Source: JBBSUX01 sp038234045
Lineage (GTDB): Bacteria; Pseudomonadota; Gammaproteobacteria; Burkholderiales; Burkholderiaceae_C
Length of the DNA stretch: 11,520 nt
Assembly: GCA_038234045.1 (NCBI GenBank)
Contig: JBBSUX010000095.1
Coordinates: forward strand, 1 to 11,520
Reading direction: 5' to 3'
The number at the start of each line of letters is the position of its first letter. Within the stretch, counting starts at the first letter, position 1. Shown here piece after piece: positions 1 to 6,862 of the stretch. The translations under genes were made by a program, and so were the position numbers. The notes below the pieces were generated by a model, which saw only the letters and a list, made by a program, of their open reading frames with translations, searched no databases and was not told where the DNA came from.

Positions 1-416
1 GTGGTCGATTTGCCCGAGCCGGTTGGCCCGGTGACCAGGACCATGCCGCGCGGTTTCATGGCGAGTTCGGCAAAGATCTTTGGCGCATTCAGCTCTTCGA
101 GCGTGAGGATCTTCGACGGAATGGTCCGGAAGACCGCGCCGGCTCCGCGGTTCTGGTTGAACGCGTTGACCCGGAAGCGGGCCAGGCCTTCGATCTCGAA
201 AGAGAAGTCGATCTCCAAAAACTCCTCATAGTGCTTTCGCTGCGCGTCGTTCATGATGTCGTACACCATGGCGTGCACGGTCTTGTGATCGAGCGCGTCC
301 ACGTTGATACGACGCACGTCACCGTGCACGCGGATCATCGGAGGCAGCTCGGCCGACAGATGCAGGTCAGACGCCTTGTTTTTGACGCTGAACGCGAGCA
401 GTTGGGTGATGTCCAC
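1..416 (-). CDS. pilT: Twitching motility ATPase PilT, N-terminal part (runs off the left edge)
   Basis: PilT is the cytoplasmic hexameric ATPase that drives type IV pilus retraction. The visible 138 codons cover the N-terminal PAS-like domain (about residues 1-100, including SDLHLS near 16-21 and RFRVNAFNQNRG at 80-91) and the start of the RecA-like core, ending inside the Walker A motif GPTGSGKST (130-138, K136). The Walker B, Asp and His boxes lie outside the window. The start is GTG at 416-414, giving the family-typical opening MDITQLLAF. It is supported by AAGGA at 426-422, five bases upstream, and no ATG fits better. It is divergent from yggS across only 41 bases, a neighbourhood seen in many proteobacteria. 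PilU is a close paralogue, but the N-terminus and spacing read as PilT. Identity is very secure. Confidence 0.95.
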   Translation of the reverse strand, partial: MDITQLLAFSVKNKASDLHLSAELPPMIRVHGDVRRINVDALDHKTVHAMVYDIMNDAQRKHYEEFLEIDFSFEIEGLARFRVNAFNQNRGAGAVFRTIPSKILTLEELNAPKIFAELAMKPRGMVLVTGPTGSGKST

Positions 417-421
417 GGAAG

Positions 422-426
422 TCCTT
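422..426 (-). promoter_or_regulatory. Ribosome binding site deciding the GTG start of pilT
   Basis: The minus strand reads AAGGA five bases before GTG at 416-414. This supports the GTG as the true start. Confidence 0.6.
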
Positions 427-439
427 GAAGGGGCGAATT

Positions 440-448
440 TGTTACGCT
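440..448 (+). promoter_or_regulatory. Candidate extended -10 element for a near-leaderless yggS transcript
   Basis: The plus strand reads TGTTACGCT, which fits TGn plus a -10-like hexamer (TACGCT), ending nine bases before ATG 458. No good -35 is visible at 17 bases. The same layout occurs before purU. Transcription would start around 455, giving a message with a leader of a few bases or none, which agrees with the lack of a Shine-Dalgarno sequence. This is inference from pattern only. Confidence 0.3.
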
Positions 449-457
449 CGGATGATT

Positions 458-1183
458 ATGACCACGATTGATAACCGTCTCCAAGCGGTGCGTTGCCGGA
501 TAGACACTGCCTGCGCGGCCGCCAGGCGGCCAGCGGGGTCGGTTCAGCTGCTGGCGGTGACCAAGACAGTGGATGCAGACGGGGTGCGGGAGGCCATCGC
601 CGCCGGACAGTTGTCGTTCGGCGAAAACTATCTGCAGGAGGGCGTTGGCAAGATCGAGGCGCTGAGCCAAGGCGGCAAGGCGTCGCACCCGACCGGCCAA
701 CCGGAGGCGGTGTGGCACTGCATCGGCCCTATCCAGTCCAACAAGACGCGGCTCGCGGCGGCGCACTTCGACTGGGTGCAGTCGGTCGACCGCATGAAGA
801 TCGCCGAGCGGCTATCCGAACAGCGCCCGGCGCATCTTGCCCCGCTCAATATCTGCCTGCAGGTCGATATTGACGGCGGCGCCAACAAGTCGGGCATCGC
901 TCCTGCCGATCTGCCTGCACTGGCAATGGCGGTGGCTGCGCTGCCGCGTATTCGCCTGCGTGGGCTCATGACCATTCCCGAGCCCCAAGCGGATCATGCT
1001 GCGCAGCTGCGTGTGCACCGCGAAGCGCGGGCGCTGTTCGATGCGCTGGTGCGGGATGAGGGCTTGGCGCTCGATACCCTGAGCATGGGCATGTCGGCCG
1101 ACCTGGAAGCCGCCGTTGAGGCAGGCAGCACACTGGTGCGCGTGGGAACTGCGATCTTCGGAGCACGCAAAAAATATGAATGA
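458..1183 (+). CDS. yggS: YggS/PROSC-family pyridoxal phosphate homeostasis protein
   Basis: YggS-family proteins are monomeric fold-type III PLP-binding proteins without a known enzymatic activity. They buffer PLP and influence amino-acid and keto-acid pools. The 241-residue product is of normal length. It has the PLP-binding lysine in LLAVTKT (K36, the same number as in E. coli YggS when the ATG at 458 is used), GENYLQE at 55-61, HCIGPIQSNK at 87-96, and the C-terminal phosphate-binding stretch LSMGMSADLEAA followed by GSTLVRVGTAIFG. An in-frame ATG at 452 would add two residues. There is no clear Shine-Dalgarno sequence before either start. An extended -10-like element ends nine bases before 458, so the message may have almost no leader. 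It is divergent from pilT. proC, the usual partner elsewhere, is not next to it. Confidence 0.94.
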   Translation: MTTIDNRLQAVRCRIDTACAAARRPAGSVQLLAVTKTVDADGVREAIAAGQLSFGENYLQEGVGKIEALSQGGKASHPTGQPEAVWHCIGPIQSNKTRLAAAHFDWVQSVDRMKIAERLSEQRPAHLAPLNICLQVDIDGGANKSGIAPADLPALAMAVAALPRIRLRGLMTIPEPQADHAAQLRVHREARALFDALVRDEGLALDTLSMGMSADLEAAVEAGSTLVRVGTAIFGARKKYE

Positions 1184-1521
1184 AATCGGGCTCTAAAGAT
1201 TAAAATACATGCGCCGCTAGCTATTTATAGCGTAGCATCAATGGCGCTGAACAGCCGCTGGAACCACTGAGTCGCCGATGTGTCGAAAACGGTGATCCGC
1301 CCGCCAGAGTCCATCAACCTCGAAAGAAGAGGCACTTCGGAACCGCCCATCCGGTCGACCACTCAATGTCCCTGCGCGTTCCGGGTTTCATATGCTTGGC
1401 GGATGCCCACTTCGTCTCTTTTCCATTGTTTTTACCGTTTCGACCCTTCCGGACTTTCCCATCAATGATTCGGCACCCGTACGAAACACTTTCCATCCGT
1501 TTGGCCCAGCGGCGCGGCCGC
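1184..1521. other. Non-coding gap between yggS and the DUF2242 gene
   Basis: This 338-base stretch holds a palindromic element (1211-1247) and otherwise no gene I can support. The reading frame of the downstream lipoprotein is open back to 1366, with alternative ATGs at 1366 and 1465. Those would put 79 or 46 residues ahead of the lipobox Cys, which is unusual for a lipoprotein signal. A pyrimidine-rich tract lies around 1415-1460. I see no convincing promoter or terminator. Confidence 0.5.
1211..1247. repeat. Imperfect palindromic element (copy 1)
   Basis: GCGCC (1211-1215) pairs with GGCGC (1243-1247). Inside, GCTA-GCTAT (1216-1224) pairs with ATAGC-TAGC (1227-1236) with a single bulged G at 1232 and a TT centre. 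There is no T-run after it, so it is a poor intrinsic terminator. The CTAGCTAT...ATAG core and the flanking GCG and GCGC recur at 6900-6934. Dispersed elements of this kind, built around GCTAT...ATAGC, are common in Comamonadaceae intergenic DNA as I recall them. That family link is recollection, not a search result. Confidence 0.5.
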
Positions 1522-2496
1522 ATGCGCAGCCTGCCTGACGCGGCCCGACCGACCATCGCGCGGGCGCTGCTCTGGCTCGCCTTGCCGCTCTTGCTGGCGG
1601 GCTGCGCGGGAACCAGCAGCCAGCACAAGGGTCCGTACGAGCCCGAAGATTTCGACTCCACCACCACGCATTCCCGCAGCTTTCCGGTGTCAGAAGCTGA
1701 GGCCTGCGAAGCCGCGCGCCGTGCGCTGCTGAGCCAGGGCTATCAGATCAGCACAGCGGGAGTGGATTCGGTGAACGGACGCAAGAGCTTCCAGCCCGAG
1801 CCCGAAACGCATCTGGAAGTGGACTTTCGGGTGGTCTGCGCACGCGAGCATCCCGGCCCGGCACCCGGTCCGCACAGCGCCATCGTGTTCGTGACTGCGG
1901 TACAGGATCGCTTCGGGCTGAAGAAGGTCAATAACTCCGCCAGCGTTGGCGTGGGCGTACTGGGGTCACTTTCGCTGCCGTTTTCTTCCAGCGACGATGC
2001 CATGGTCAAGATCGCCAGCCAGACCTTGACGGACGAGCATTTCTACGAACGCTTCTACGAGCTGATGGGCCGGTTCCTCAACGATTCTATTAAGCAGGGA
2101 GCCGAGGGCACCGCGCCTAGTGCCACCTCCGCGAAAGGTGACCCGGCGCCCGTGATCACTTCGCCGGTGTTGCGTCAGCCGATGTCAGAAGCTACGCCGC
2201 TGCCCGACGCGCAGCCGCTGGTTTTGCCTGCGGCCCCGGTCGGCGCACCAGATGCGGCAAGTCCGCCCGGCGCCAGCGCGTCGGGAGCATCGCCCGGTTC
2301 CAGCACCACGCCGTCTACATCGGGCCCTTCGCTCACAAGCCCAGCCGATGATGCGGCGAATATCAGTGCTCCGCAGATCGGACGCAGTGCGCCGGCGCAG
2401 GCCAGCCCGTCAGCTTCGCCACCCGACGGGAACCCGCGACAAGAGCCGCAGCCCGGCAAACTGCAGCCGCACCCGCATGTGATGTTCAGCACCTGA
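1522..2496 (+). CDS. DUF2242-family lipoprotein with long disordered C-terminal tail
   Basis: This is a predicted outer-membrane or periplasmic lipoprotein of unknown function. From ATG 1522 the product is 324 residues: a basic N-region, hydrophobic core ALLWLALPLLLAGC and lipobox LAGC with Cys28. The ATGs at 1465 and 1366 are in frame, but 1522 gives a normal 27-residue signal. No start has a clear ribosome site. A conserved domain follows at about 38-195. It opens PYEPEDFDSTTTHSRSF, has two helical stretches rich in Ala (SEAEACEAARRALLSQGY) and ends near FYELMGRFLNDSI. This matches my memory of DUF2242 (PF10001), common in Burkholderiales. Residues 196-324 are almost all P, S, A, G, T and Q, with no cysteine, and look disordered. 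It is convergent with lrgB, with 33 bases between the stop codons. No function is claimed. Confidence 0.82.
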   Translation: MRSLPDAARPTIARALLWLALPLLLAGCAGTSSQHKGPYEPEDFDSTTTHSRSFPVSEAEACEAARRALLSQGYQISTAGVDSVNGRKSFQPEPETHLEVDFRVVCAREHPGPAPGPHSAIVFVTAVQDRFGLKKVNNSASVGVGVLGSLSLPFSSSDDAMVKIASQTLTDEHFYERFYELMGRFLNDSIKQGAEGTAPSATSAKGDPAPVITSPVLRQPMSEATPLPDAQPLVLPAAPVGAPDAASPPGASASGASPGSSTTPSTSGPSLTSPADDAANISAPQIGRSAPAQASPSASPPDGNPRQEPQPGKLQPHPHVMFST

Positions 2497-2529
2497 GCGC
2501 GGCCGGTGCGCCGCCGTGCGTCGAGGCGT

Positions 2530-3258
2530 TTAGCCCAGAAGCTTGAACACCAGCGGCATCAGCATCGATGCCAACACCACTTGCAAGCCGAGCGCCAGGC
2601 CTGCATAGGCACCGGCTTCAGCATTGACCTGCAGCGACCGCGCCGCGCCGATACCGTGCGCGGCAGTGCCGAGCGAAAAGCCACGGGCCATCCAGCCTTC
2701 GCCTGCAGCCGGAATCCGGATTAGCGCAAACAGGTACTTGCCGCTGAGCGCGCCCACCAGGCCCGTCAGTACTGCGAACACCGCCGCCAGCGCCGGCACC
2801 CCGCCGATCGCCTGGGCGATACCCATTGCGACCGGCGCGGTAACGGATTTGGGCACTAGCGACAGCAGCACCTCATGCGGCACACCGAAAGCCCAGGCGA
2901 GCGCGGCGGCGCTGGCACTGCTGACCGCGCCTCCCGCCAGCGCTGCCAGCAACAGCCGCCGCCAGCGCGCCTTCAGTGCCGCGCGGCGTTGCCACATCGG
3001 CCAAGCCAGGGCCACCACCGCCGGCCCCAGTAAAAAGTGGATGAACTGGGCGCCGGCAAAGTAGGCTGGGTAGCTCACATGCGTAGCCAACAATCCTCCC
3101 GCCAGTGCCACGATGCTCCACAGCACCGGATTGGCCCAGGGCGCTTGATCGAGCCGCGCATACAGTGCCTGCGCCAGCAGGTACACCACCAGCGTGGCTG
3201 TCAGCCCGAACAGTGGCGACGAAGAGAGATAGACCCAGAGCTGAACGAAATCAGGCAT
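2530..3258 (-). CDS. lrgB: LrgB/CidB-family inner-membrane protein
   Basis: LrgB-family proteins are polytopic inner-membrane proteins that act with LrgA/CidA partners. The pair was first described as holin/antiholin-like, and homologues have since been shown to carry small acids such as pyruvate (Bacillus PftAB) and glycolate/glycerate (plastid PLGG1, a natural LrgA-LrgB fusion). The 242-residue product has about seven hydrophobic segments and the family signatures KSVTAPVAMGIAQAIGG and GFSLGTAAHGIGAAR. The start ATG at 3258 overlaps the 3' end of lrgA by eight bases, so translation is probably coupled. It is the last gene of a glcD-lrgA-lrgB unit. Length and signatures look intact. The family call is firm; the substrate is inference. 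Confidence 0.93.
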   Translation of the reverse strand: MPDFVQLWVYLSSSPLFGLTATLVVYLLAQALYARLDQAPWANPVLWSIVALAGGLLATHVSYPAYFAGAQFIHFLLGPAVVALAWPMWQRRAALKARWRRLLLAALAGGAVSSASAAALAWAFGVPHEVLLSLVPKSVTAPVAMGIAQAIGGVPALAAVFAVLTGLVGALSGKYLFALIRIPAAGEGWMARGFSLGTAAHGIGAARSLQVNAEAGAYAGLALGLQVVLASMLMPLVFKLLG

Positions 3259-3661
3259 CGGCCGTGCCTCCGTCGGCGATGCGATGTTCCACCGATGCGT
3301 CCTGCGCCTGTGCGTTGATCCCCGGCGGATCGCGCATCAGATGCAGCAGCCAGGCCGTCACCGCCAGGCCCGCCCAGGTCGAGAGCACGATCACCAGCAG
3401 GATGCGCAGGCCGAAGTGCTCAAGCAAGTCCAGATGCGTCATCACGCCAACGCCCACCGGCACGAAGAGCAGCGAGAGATGTGCCAACAAAAAATCCGCT
3501 GCGCCTGCCACCGCTGTGCGCACGGCGGGATGAAATAGCCCGACAAACAGCAGCAGCATGCCAACCACCGGGCCCGGTACCGGCAGCGAAAGGCCTTTGG
3601 AAATCAGTTCGCCGATCGACTGAAACACCAGCAGCCAGGCGACACCGCGCAGCGCGTTCAT
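3251..3661 (-). CDS. lrgA: LrgA/CidA-family inner-membrane protein
   Basis: This is the small partner of the LrgAB/CidAB membrane system. The 136-residue product has four hydrophobic segments: around residues 5-22, 30-46, 60-76 and 86-108. It carries the family signature PVPGPVVGMLLLF near 27-39 and a polar, charged C-terminal tail of about 26 residues. The stop overlaps the lrgB start by eight bases. The gene begins 43 bases after the glcD stop on the same strand. No strong Shine-Dalgarno sequence precedes ATG 3661, so it may depend on translation of the upstream cistron. LrgA and CidA cannot be told apart from sequence alone. No LytSR/LytTR regulator pair, often linked to lrgAB, is in this window. 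Confidence 0.92.
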   Translation of the reverse strand: MNALRGVAWLLVFQSIGELISKGLSLPVPGPVVGMLLLFVGLFHPAVRTAVAGAADFLLAHLSLLFVPVGVGVMTHLDLLEHFGLRILLVIVLSTWAGLAVTAWLLHLMRDPPGINAQAQDASVEHRIADGGTADA

Positions 3662-3704
3662 TGGCAGGATGTCGGGCGTCGCGGCGATGTTGCGCGCATC
3701 GACA

Positions 3705-5228
3705 TCAGAAGCGCGGCAGATCCGGGTGGCTGATCTGGCCGCCGCGCACCAGCATCTTTCCGTACTCGGCGCAGCGGTTCAGCGTCGGGATCACCTTGCC
3801 GGGGTTCAGCAAACCCTCAGGGTCGAAGGCACGCTTGACGCCAAACATTTGCTCGCGCTCCTCGGGCGAAAACTGCACGCACATGCTGTTGAGCTTCTCC
3901 ACACCCACACCGTGTTCGCCGGTCACAGTGCCGCCCATCGCCACGCTGGTTTCCAGAATATCGGCGCCAAAGAGCTCGCAGCGGTGCAGCTGGTCGGGGT
4001 CGTTTGCATCGAACAAGATCAGCGGATGCAGATTGCCGTCGCCGGCATGGAACACGTTGGCGCAACGCAGCTGGTACTTTTTCTCCATCTCCTGGATCGC
4101 CAGCAGGATGTCGGCTACGCGCTTTCTGGGGATGGTCGAATCCATGCACATGTAGTCGGGGCTTATGCGGCCGCTAGCGGGAAACGCGTTTTTGCGGCCG
4201 CTCCAGAAGCGCAGGCGCTCGGTTTCGTTGGCGCTCACCGTGATGGCTGTCGCGCCGTTGTCGCGCAATACCTCCGACATGCGGCCGATTTCTTCCTCCA
4301 CCTCTTCGGGTGTGCCGTCGGATTCGCACAGCAAGATGGCGGCGGCGTTCAAGTCATAGCCGGCGTGGACGAAATCTTCCACCGCAGCGGTCATCGGCTT
4401 GTCCATCATCTCAAGCCCCGCCGGGATGATGCCGGCGGCAATCACCGCTGCCACGGTATCCCCGGCGTGCCGCAGATCATCGAAGCTCGCCATGATGCAG
4501 CGCGCAAGTTGCGGCTTGGGAATCAGGCGCACCGTCACTTCGGTGGTCACTGCCAGCATACCTTCGCTGCCGATGAGCACAGCCAGCAGATCGAGGCCGG
4601 GCACATCGAGCGCCTCGCTACCGAACTCCACCGGCTCACCGTCGGCCATGAAGCCGCGCACCCGCAGCACGTTGTGCAGCGTGAGCCCGTATTTGAGGCA
4701 GTGAACGCCGCCGGAGTTCTCGGCCACGTTGCCGCCGATGGTGCAAGCAATCTGGCTGGAGGGATCGGGCGCGTAATAAAGCCCGTGCGGAGCCGCCGCC
4801 TCGCTGATCGCCAGGTTGCGCACGCCGCATTGCACCGTGGCCGTGCGCGCCAGGGTGTCGATGTTGAGGATGCGGTTGAAGCGCGCCAGCGACAGCGTCA
4901 CGCCCTGCCCATGCGGCATGGCGCCGCCCGACAAGCCCGTGCCAGCGCCGCGCGCCACGACCGGCACACGCAGGGCGTGGCAGGCCTTGAGCACCGCTTG
5001 GACCTGCATTTCGTTCTCGGGTAGGGCCACAGCCAGCGGGCGCTGCCGGTAAGCGGTGAGCCCGTCGCACTCGTACGGCACCGTCGCCTCGATGCTCCAC
5101 AGTATGGAGTGTGATGGCAAAACAGCCTCAAGCGCTTTCACCACCTGCGCTTGCCGCTCTCTATTCGGAAGCATTTCTACCTCGGGTGAGGTTTCGAGCA
5201 GCACGGGTTCTTTCAGGATGGCGTTCAT
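3705..5228 (-). CDS. glcD: Glycolate dehydrogenase FAD-binding subunit GlcD
   Basis: GlcD is the FAD subunit that oxidises glycolate to glyoxylate and, in E. coli, works in complex with GlcE and GlcF at the inner membrane. The 507-residue product is close to the E. coli length of 499. It shows the FAD-binding PP loop RGAGTGLSGGA (93-103), PDPSSQIACTIGGNVAENSG (154-173) with HCLKYGL after it, the C-terminal oxidase-domain motif FHAGDGNLHP (393-402) and GEHGVG (437-442). It ends in the GlcD-like FDPEGLLNPGKVIPTLNRCAEYG. As recalled, long stretches match E. coli GlcD closely, more than D-lactate or D-2-hydroxyglutarate dehydrogenases. I chose ATG 5228 because it opens with a normal GlcD N-terminus. 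The frame stays open 73 codons further upstream to 5447 without family-like sequence. glcE and glcF are not adjacent. lrgAB follows on the same strand. Confidence 0.93.
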   Translation of the reverse strand: MNAILKEPVLLETSPEVEMLPNRERQAQVVKALEAVLPSHSILWSIEATVPYECDGLTAYRQRPLAVALPENEMQVQAVLKACHALRVPVVARGAGTGLSGGAMPHGQGVTLSLARFNRILNIDTLARTATVQCGVRNLAISEAAAPHGLYYAPDPSSQIACTIGGNVAENSGGVHCLKYGLTLHNVLRVRGFMADGEPVEFGSEALDVPGLDLLAVLIGSEGMLAVTTEVTVRLIPKPQLARCIMASFDDLRHAGDTVAAVIAAGIIPAGLEMMDKPMTAAVEDFVHAGYDLNAAAILLCESDGTPEEVEEEIGRMSEVLRDNGATAITVSANETERLRFWSGRKNAFPASGRISPDYMCMDSTIPRKRVADILLAIQEMEKKYQLRCANVFHAGDGNLHPLILFDANDPDQLHRCELFGADILETSVAMGGTVTGEHGVGVEKLNSMCVQFSPEEREQMFGVKRAFDPEGLLNPGKVIPTLNRCAEYGKMLVRGGQISHPDLPRF

Positions 5229-5465
5229 CCCGCCACTGTACGGCTTGCCAGCCAAGGCCGGTTTGAAATCTCTGGTGGCAGCGCGTGAAGTTTGCAGCGC
5301 GAACTCGCCCAAGGCACCTGCCGTGACGAGGAAATCCCAAGAAATGGAAAGCCGGTCAATGCAGGCCGGCGCTGACTGACAGACGCCTGCTGGGTCGGGT
5401 GGCAAGCTGGATGTATCGAACTCCAAGACTCGGCAACACGGCAACAACTACGAAAGGATCGCTCC
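5229..5465. promoter_or_regulatory. Divergent intergenic region between glcD and the aldehyde dehydrogenase gene
   Basis: This 237-base stretch must hold the promoters for both divergent genes. An inverted repeat CTTG-N5-CAAG lies at 5244-5256, 15 bases before the glcD start, within a wider GGC...GCC frame (5242-5259). It could be an operator. On the minus strand TACAGT (5240-5235), six bases before ATG, is -10-like. Next to the dehydrogenase start there is a tandem 8-base repeat, CGGCAACA twice (5431-5446). No gene is supported here, although the glcD frame is open through most of it. Site assignments are weak. Confidence 0.35.
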
Positions 5466-6839
5466 ATGCAACATTCGATCAACCCCGCCACCGGTGAAAC
5501 CTTTGGCTCCTTCGCGCCGCCGACCGCTCCGCAGATCGAGGCTGCGCTGCGGGCAGCTGAAGATGCTCAAAAGCTCTGGCGCGCCAAATCTGTGGCGGAC
5601 CGCATGCCGCTGCTGGGCAAGCTGGCCGAAGTGCTGCGCAAACGGGTGGACGACTGGGCACCGCTGATGACGCGCGAAATGGGCAAACCGCTCGCGCAGG
5701 GCCGGGCCGAAATCGAGAAATGCGCCGTCACCTGCGATTACTACGCCAACAACGCCGTGAGCTTGCTCGACGACGTAGTGGTGCCCAGCAACGCCAGCGA
5801 CAGTCGCGTGGTGCATGACCCGCTCGGCTTGCTATTGGCAGTGATGCCGTGGAACTACCCGTTCTGGCAGGCGATGCGCGCTGCCGCGCCTGCGATTTCG
5901 GCCGGCAATGCGGTGGTGCTCAAGCACGCCGGTAACGTGCCGCAATGCGCGCAGGCGATGGGCGAGCTCTTCCGCGAAGCGGGTGCGCCCAAGGGCCTTT
6001 TCACCGTGCTGCTGGTGGATGGCAGCGCGGTCGAGGCGCTGGTGAACGATCGGCGCATTGCCTGCGTAACCTTTACCGGCTCGACGCCGGTCGGTCGCAA
6101 GCTCGCGTCGCAGGCTGCGCATGCGCTGAAAAAGCAGGTGCTGGAGCTGGGCGGCTCAGATGCGTTCATCGTGCTGGCCGATGCCGATGTGGAGCAGGCT
6201 GCCAAGGTCGCGGTCACAGCGCGCTTTCAGAATAACGGCCAGAGCTGCATTGCGGCCAAGCGCTTCATCGTCGAGGAAGCGGTGGCCGATCGTTTTGCCG
6301 AGGCCTTTTGTGCCGGCGCCAAGGCGCTGGTGGTGGGCGACCCGATGGACGAGAAGACAGGGCTCGGCCCGCTCGCGCGGCCGGATCTGCGCGACGACCT
6401 CGACAAACAGGTGCAGGCGACGTTGAAGGAAGGCGCCATCCTGCGTATGGGCGGCCACGTGCTGCCCGGCAAGGGGAATTTCTATGAGGCCACCGTGCTG
6501 GACCGTGTCGCCCCCGGCATGACTGCTGCGCGCGAAGAAACCTTCGGCCCCGCCGCTGCCATCCTGCGCGTGCGCAGCGCAGATGATGCCGTTGCCGTAG
6601 CGAACAACACCGATTTCGGCTTGGGCGCGTCGCTCTGGACGGGCGATGCCGACAAGGGCCGCGCGCTCTCGCGCCAGATCGAAGCCGGCGCGGTCTTCGT
6701 CAACGGCATGGTCGCCTCCGACGCGCGGCTGCCGTTCGGCGGCGTCAAGCAGTCAGGCTATGGACGCGAGCTGGGGATGTGGGGTCTGCATGAATTCACC
6801 AACACCAAGACGGTGTGGACCGGGCCGAAGACGGAGTGA
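5466..6839 (+). CDS. sad: Succinate-semialdehyde dehydrogenase, Sad/YneI type
   Basis: This NAD(P)-dependent aldehyde dehydrogenase probably oxidises succinate semialdehyde to succinate in 4-aminobutyrate or related breakdown. The 457-residue length is typical of the Sad/YneI branch rather than the roughly 480-residue GabD branch. Visible motifs are PWNYPFWQ (128-135), the cofactor lysine K153 in VVLKHAGN, the Rossmann GSTPVG loop (205-210), general base E227 in LELGGSD, nucleophile C261 in NNGQSCIAAKRF, and EETFGP (357-362). The C-terminus ends PFGGVKQSGYGRELG then HEFTNTKTVW. ATG 5466 has AAAGGA seven bases upstream. The gene is divergent from glcD and converges on the LysR gene. Aldehydes such as glycolaldehyde or glutarate semialdehyde are possible substrates given the neighbour; the sequence cannot decide this. 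Confidence 0.88.
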   Translation: MQHSINPATGETFGSFAPPTAPQIEAALRAAEDAQKLWRAKSVADRMPLLGKLAEVLRKRVDDWAPLMTREMGKPLAQGRAEIEKCAVTCDYYANNAVSLLDDVVVPSNASDSRVVHDPLGLLLAVMPWNYPFWQAMRAAAPAISAGNAVVLKHAGNVPQCAQAMGELFREAGAPKGLFTVLLVDGSAVEALVNDRRIACVTFTGSTPVGRKLASQAAHALKKQVLELGGSDAFIVLADADVEQAAKVAVTARFQNNGQSCIAAKRFIVEEAVADRFAEAFCAGAKALVVGDPMDEKTGLGPLARPDLRDDLDKQVQATLKEGAILRMGGHVLPGKGNFYEATVLDRVAPGMTAAREETFGPAAAILRVRSADDAVAVANNTDFGLGASLWTGDADKGRALSRQIEAGAVFVNGMVASDARLPFGGVKQSGYGRELGMWGLHEFTNTKTVWTGPKTE

Positions 6840-6862
6840 ACGGATAAGCGAGCTTTTCAAAG

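Noticed and set aside
2497..2529. Terminator between the converging DUF2242 and lrgB genes
   Set aside because: The 33 bases are GC-rich and can form only short, poor stems, with no T-run on either strand.
3669..5024. A 451-codon open frame on the plus strand opposite glcD
   Set aside because: It lies fully antisense to a gene with clear GlcD motifs. Its product is rich in His, Arg and Ala with no recognisable domain, as expected for a shadow frame in GC-rich DNA.
5229..5447. N-terminal extension of glcD by 73 codons
   Set aside because: The frame is open, but the extension has no similarity to GlcD proteins, while ATG 5228 gives the expected length and N-terminus. The extension would also occupy nearly the whole divergent promoter region.
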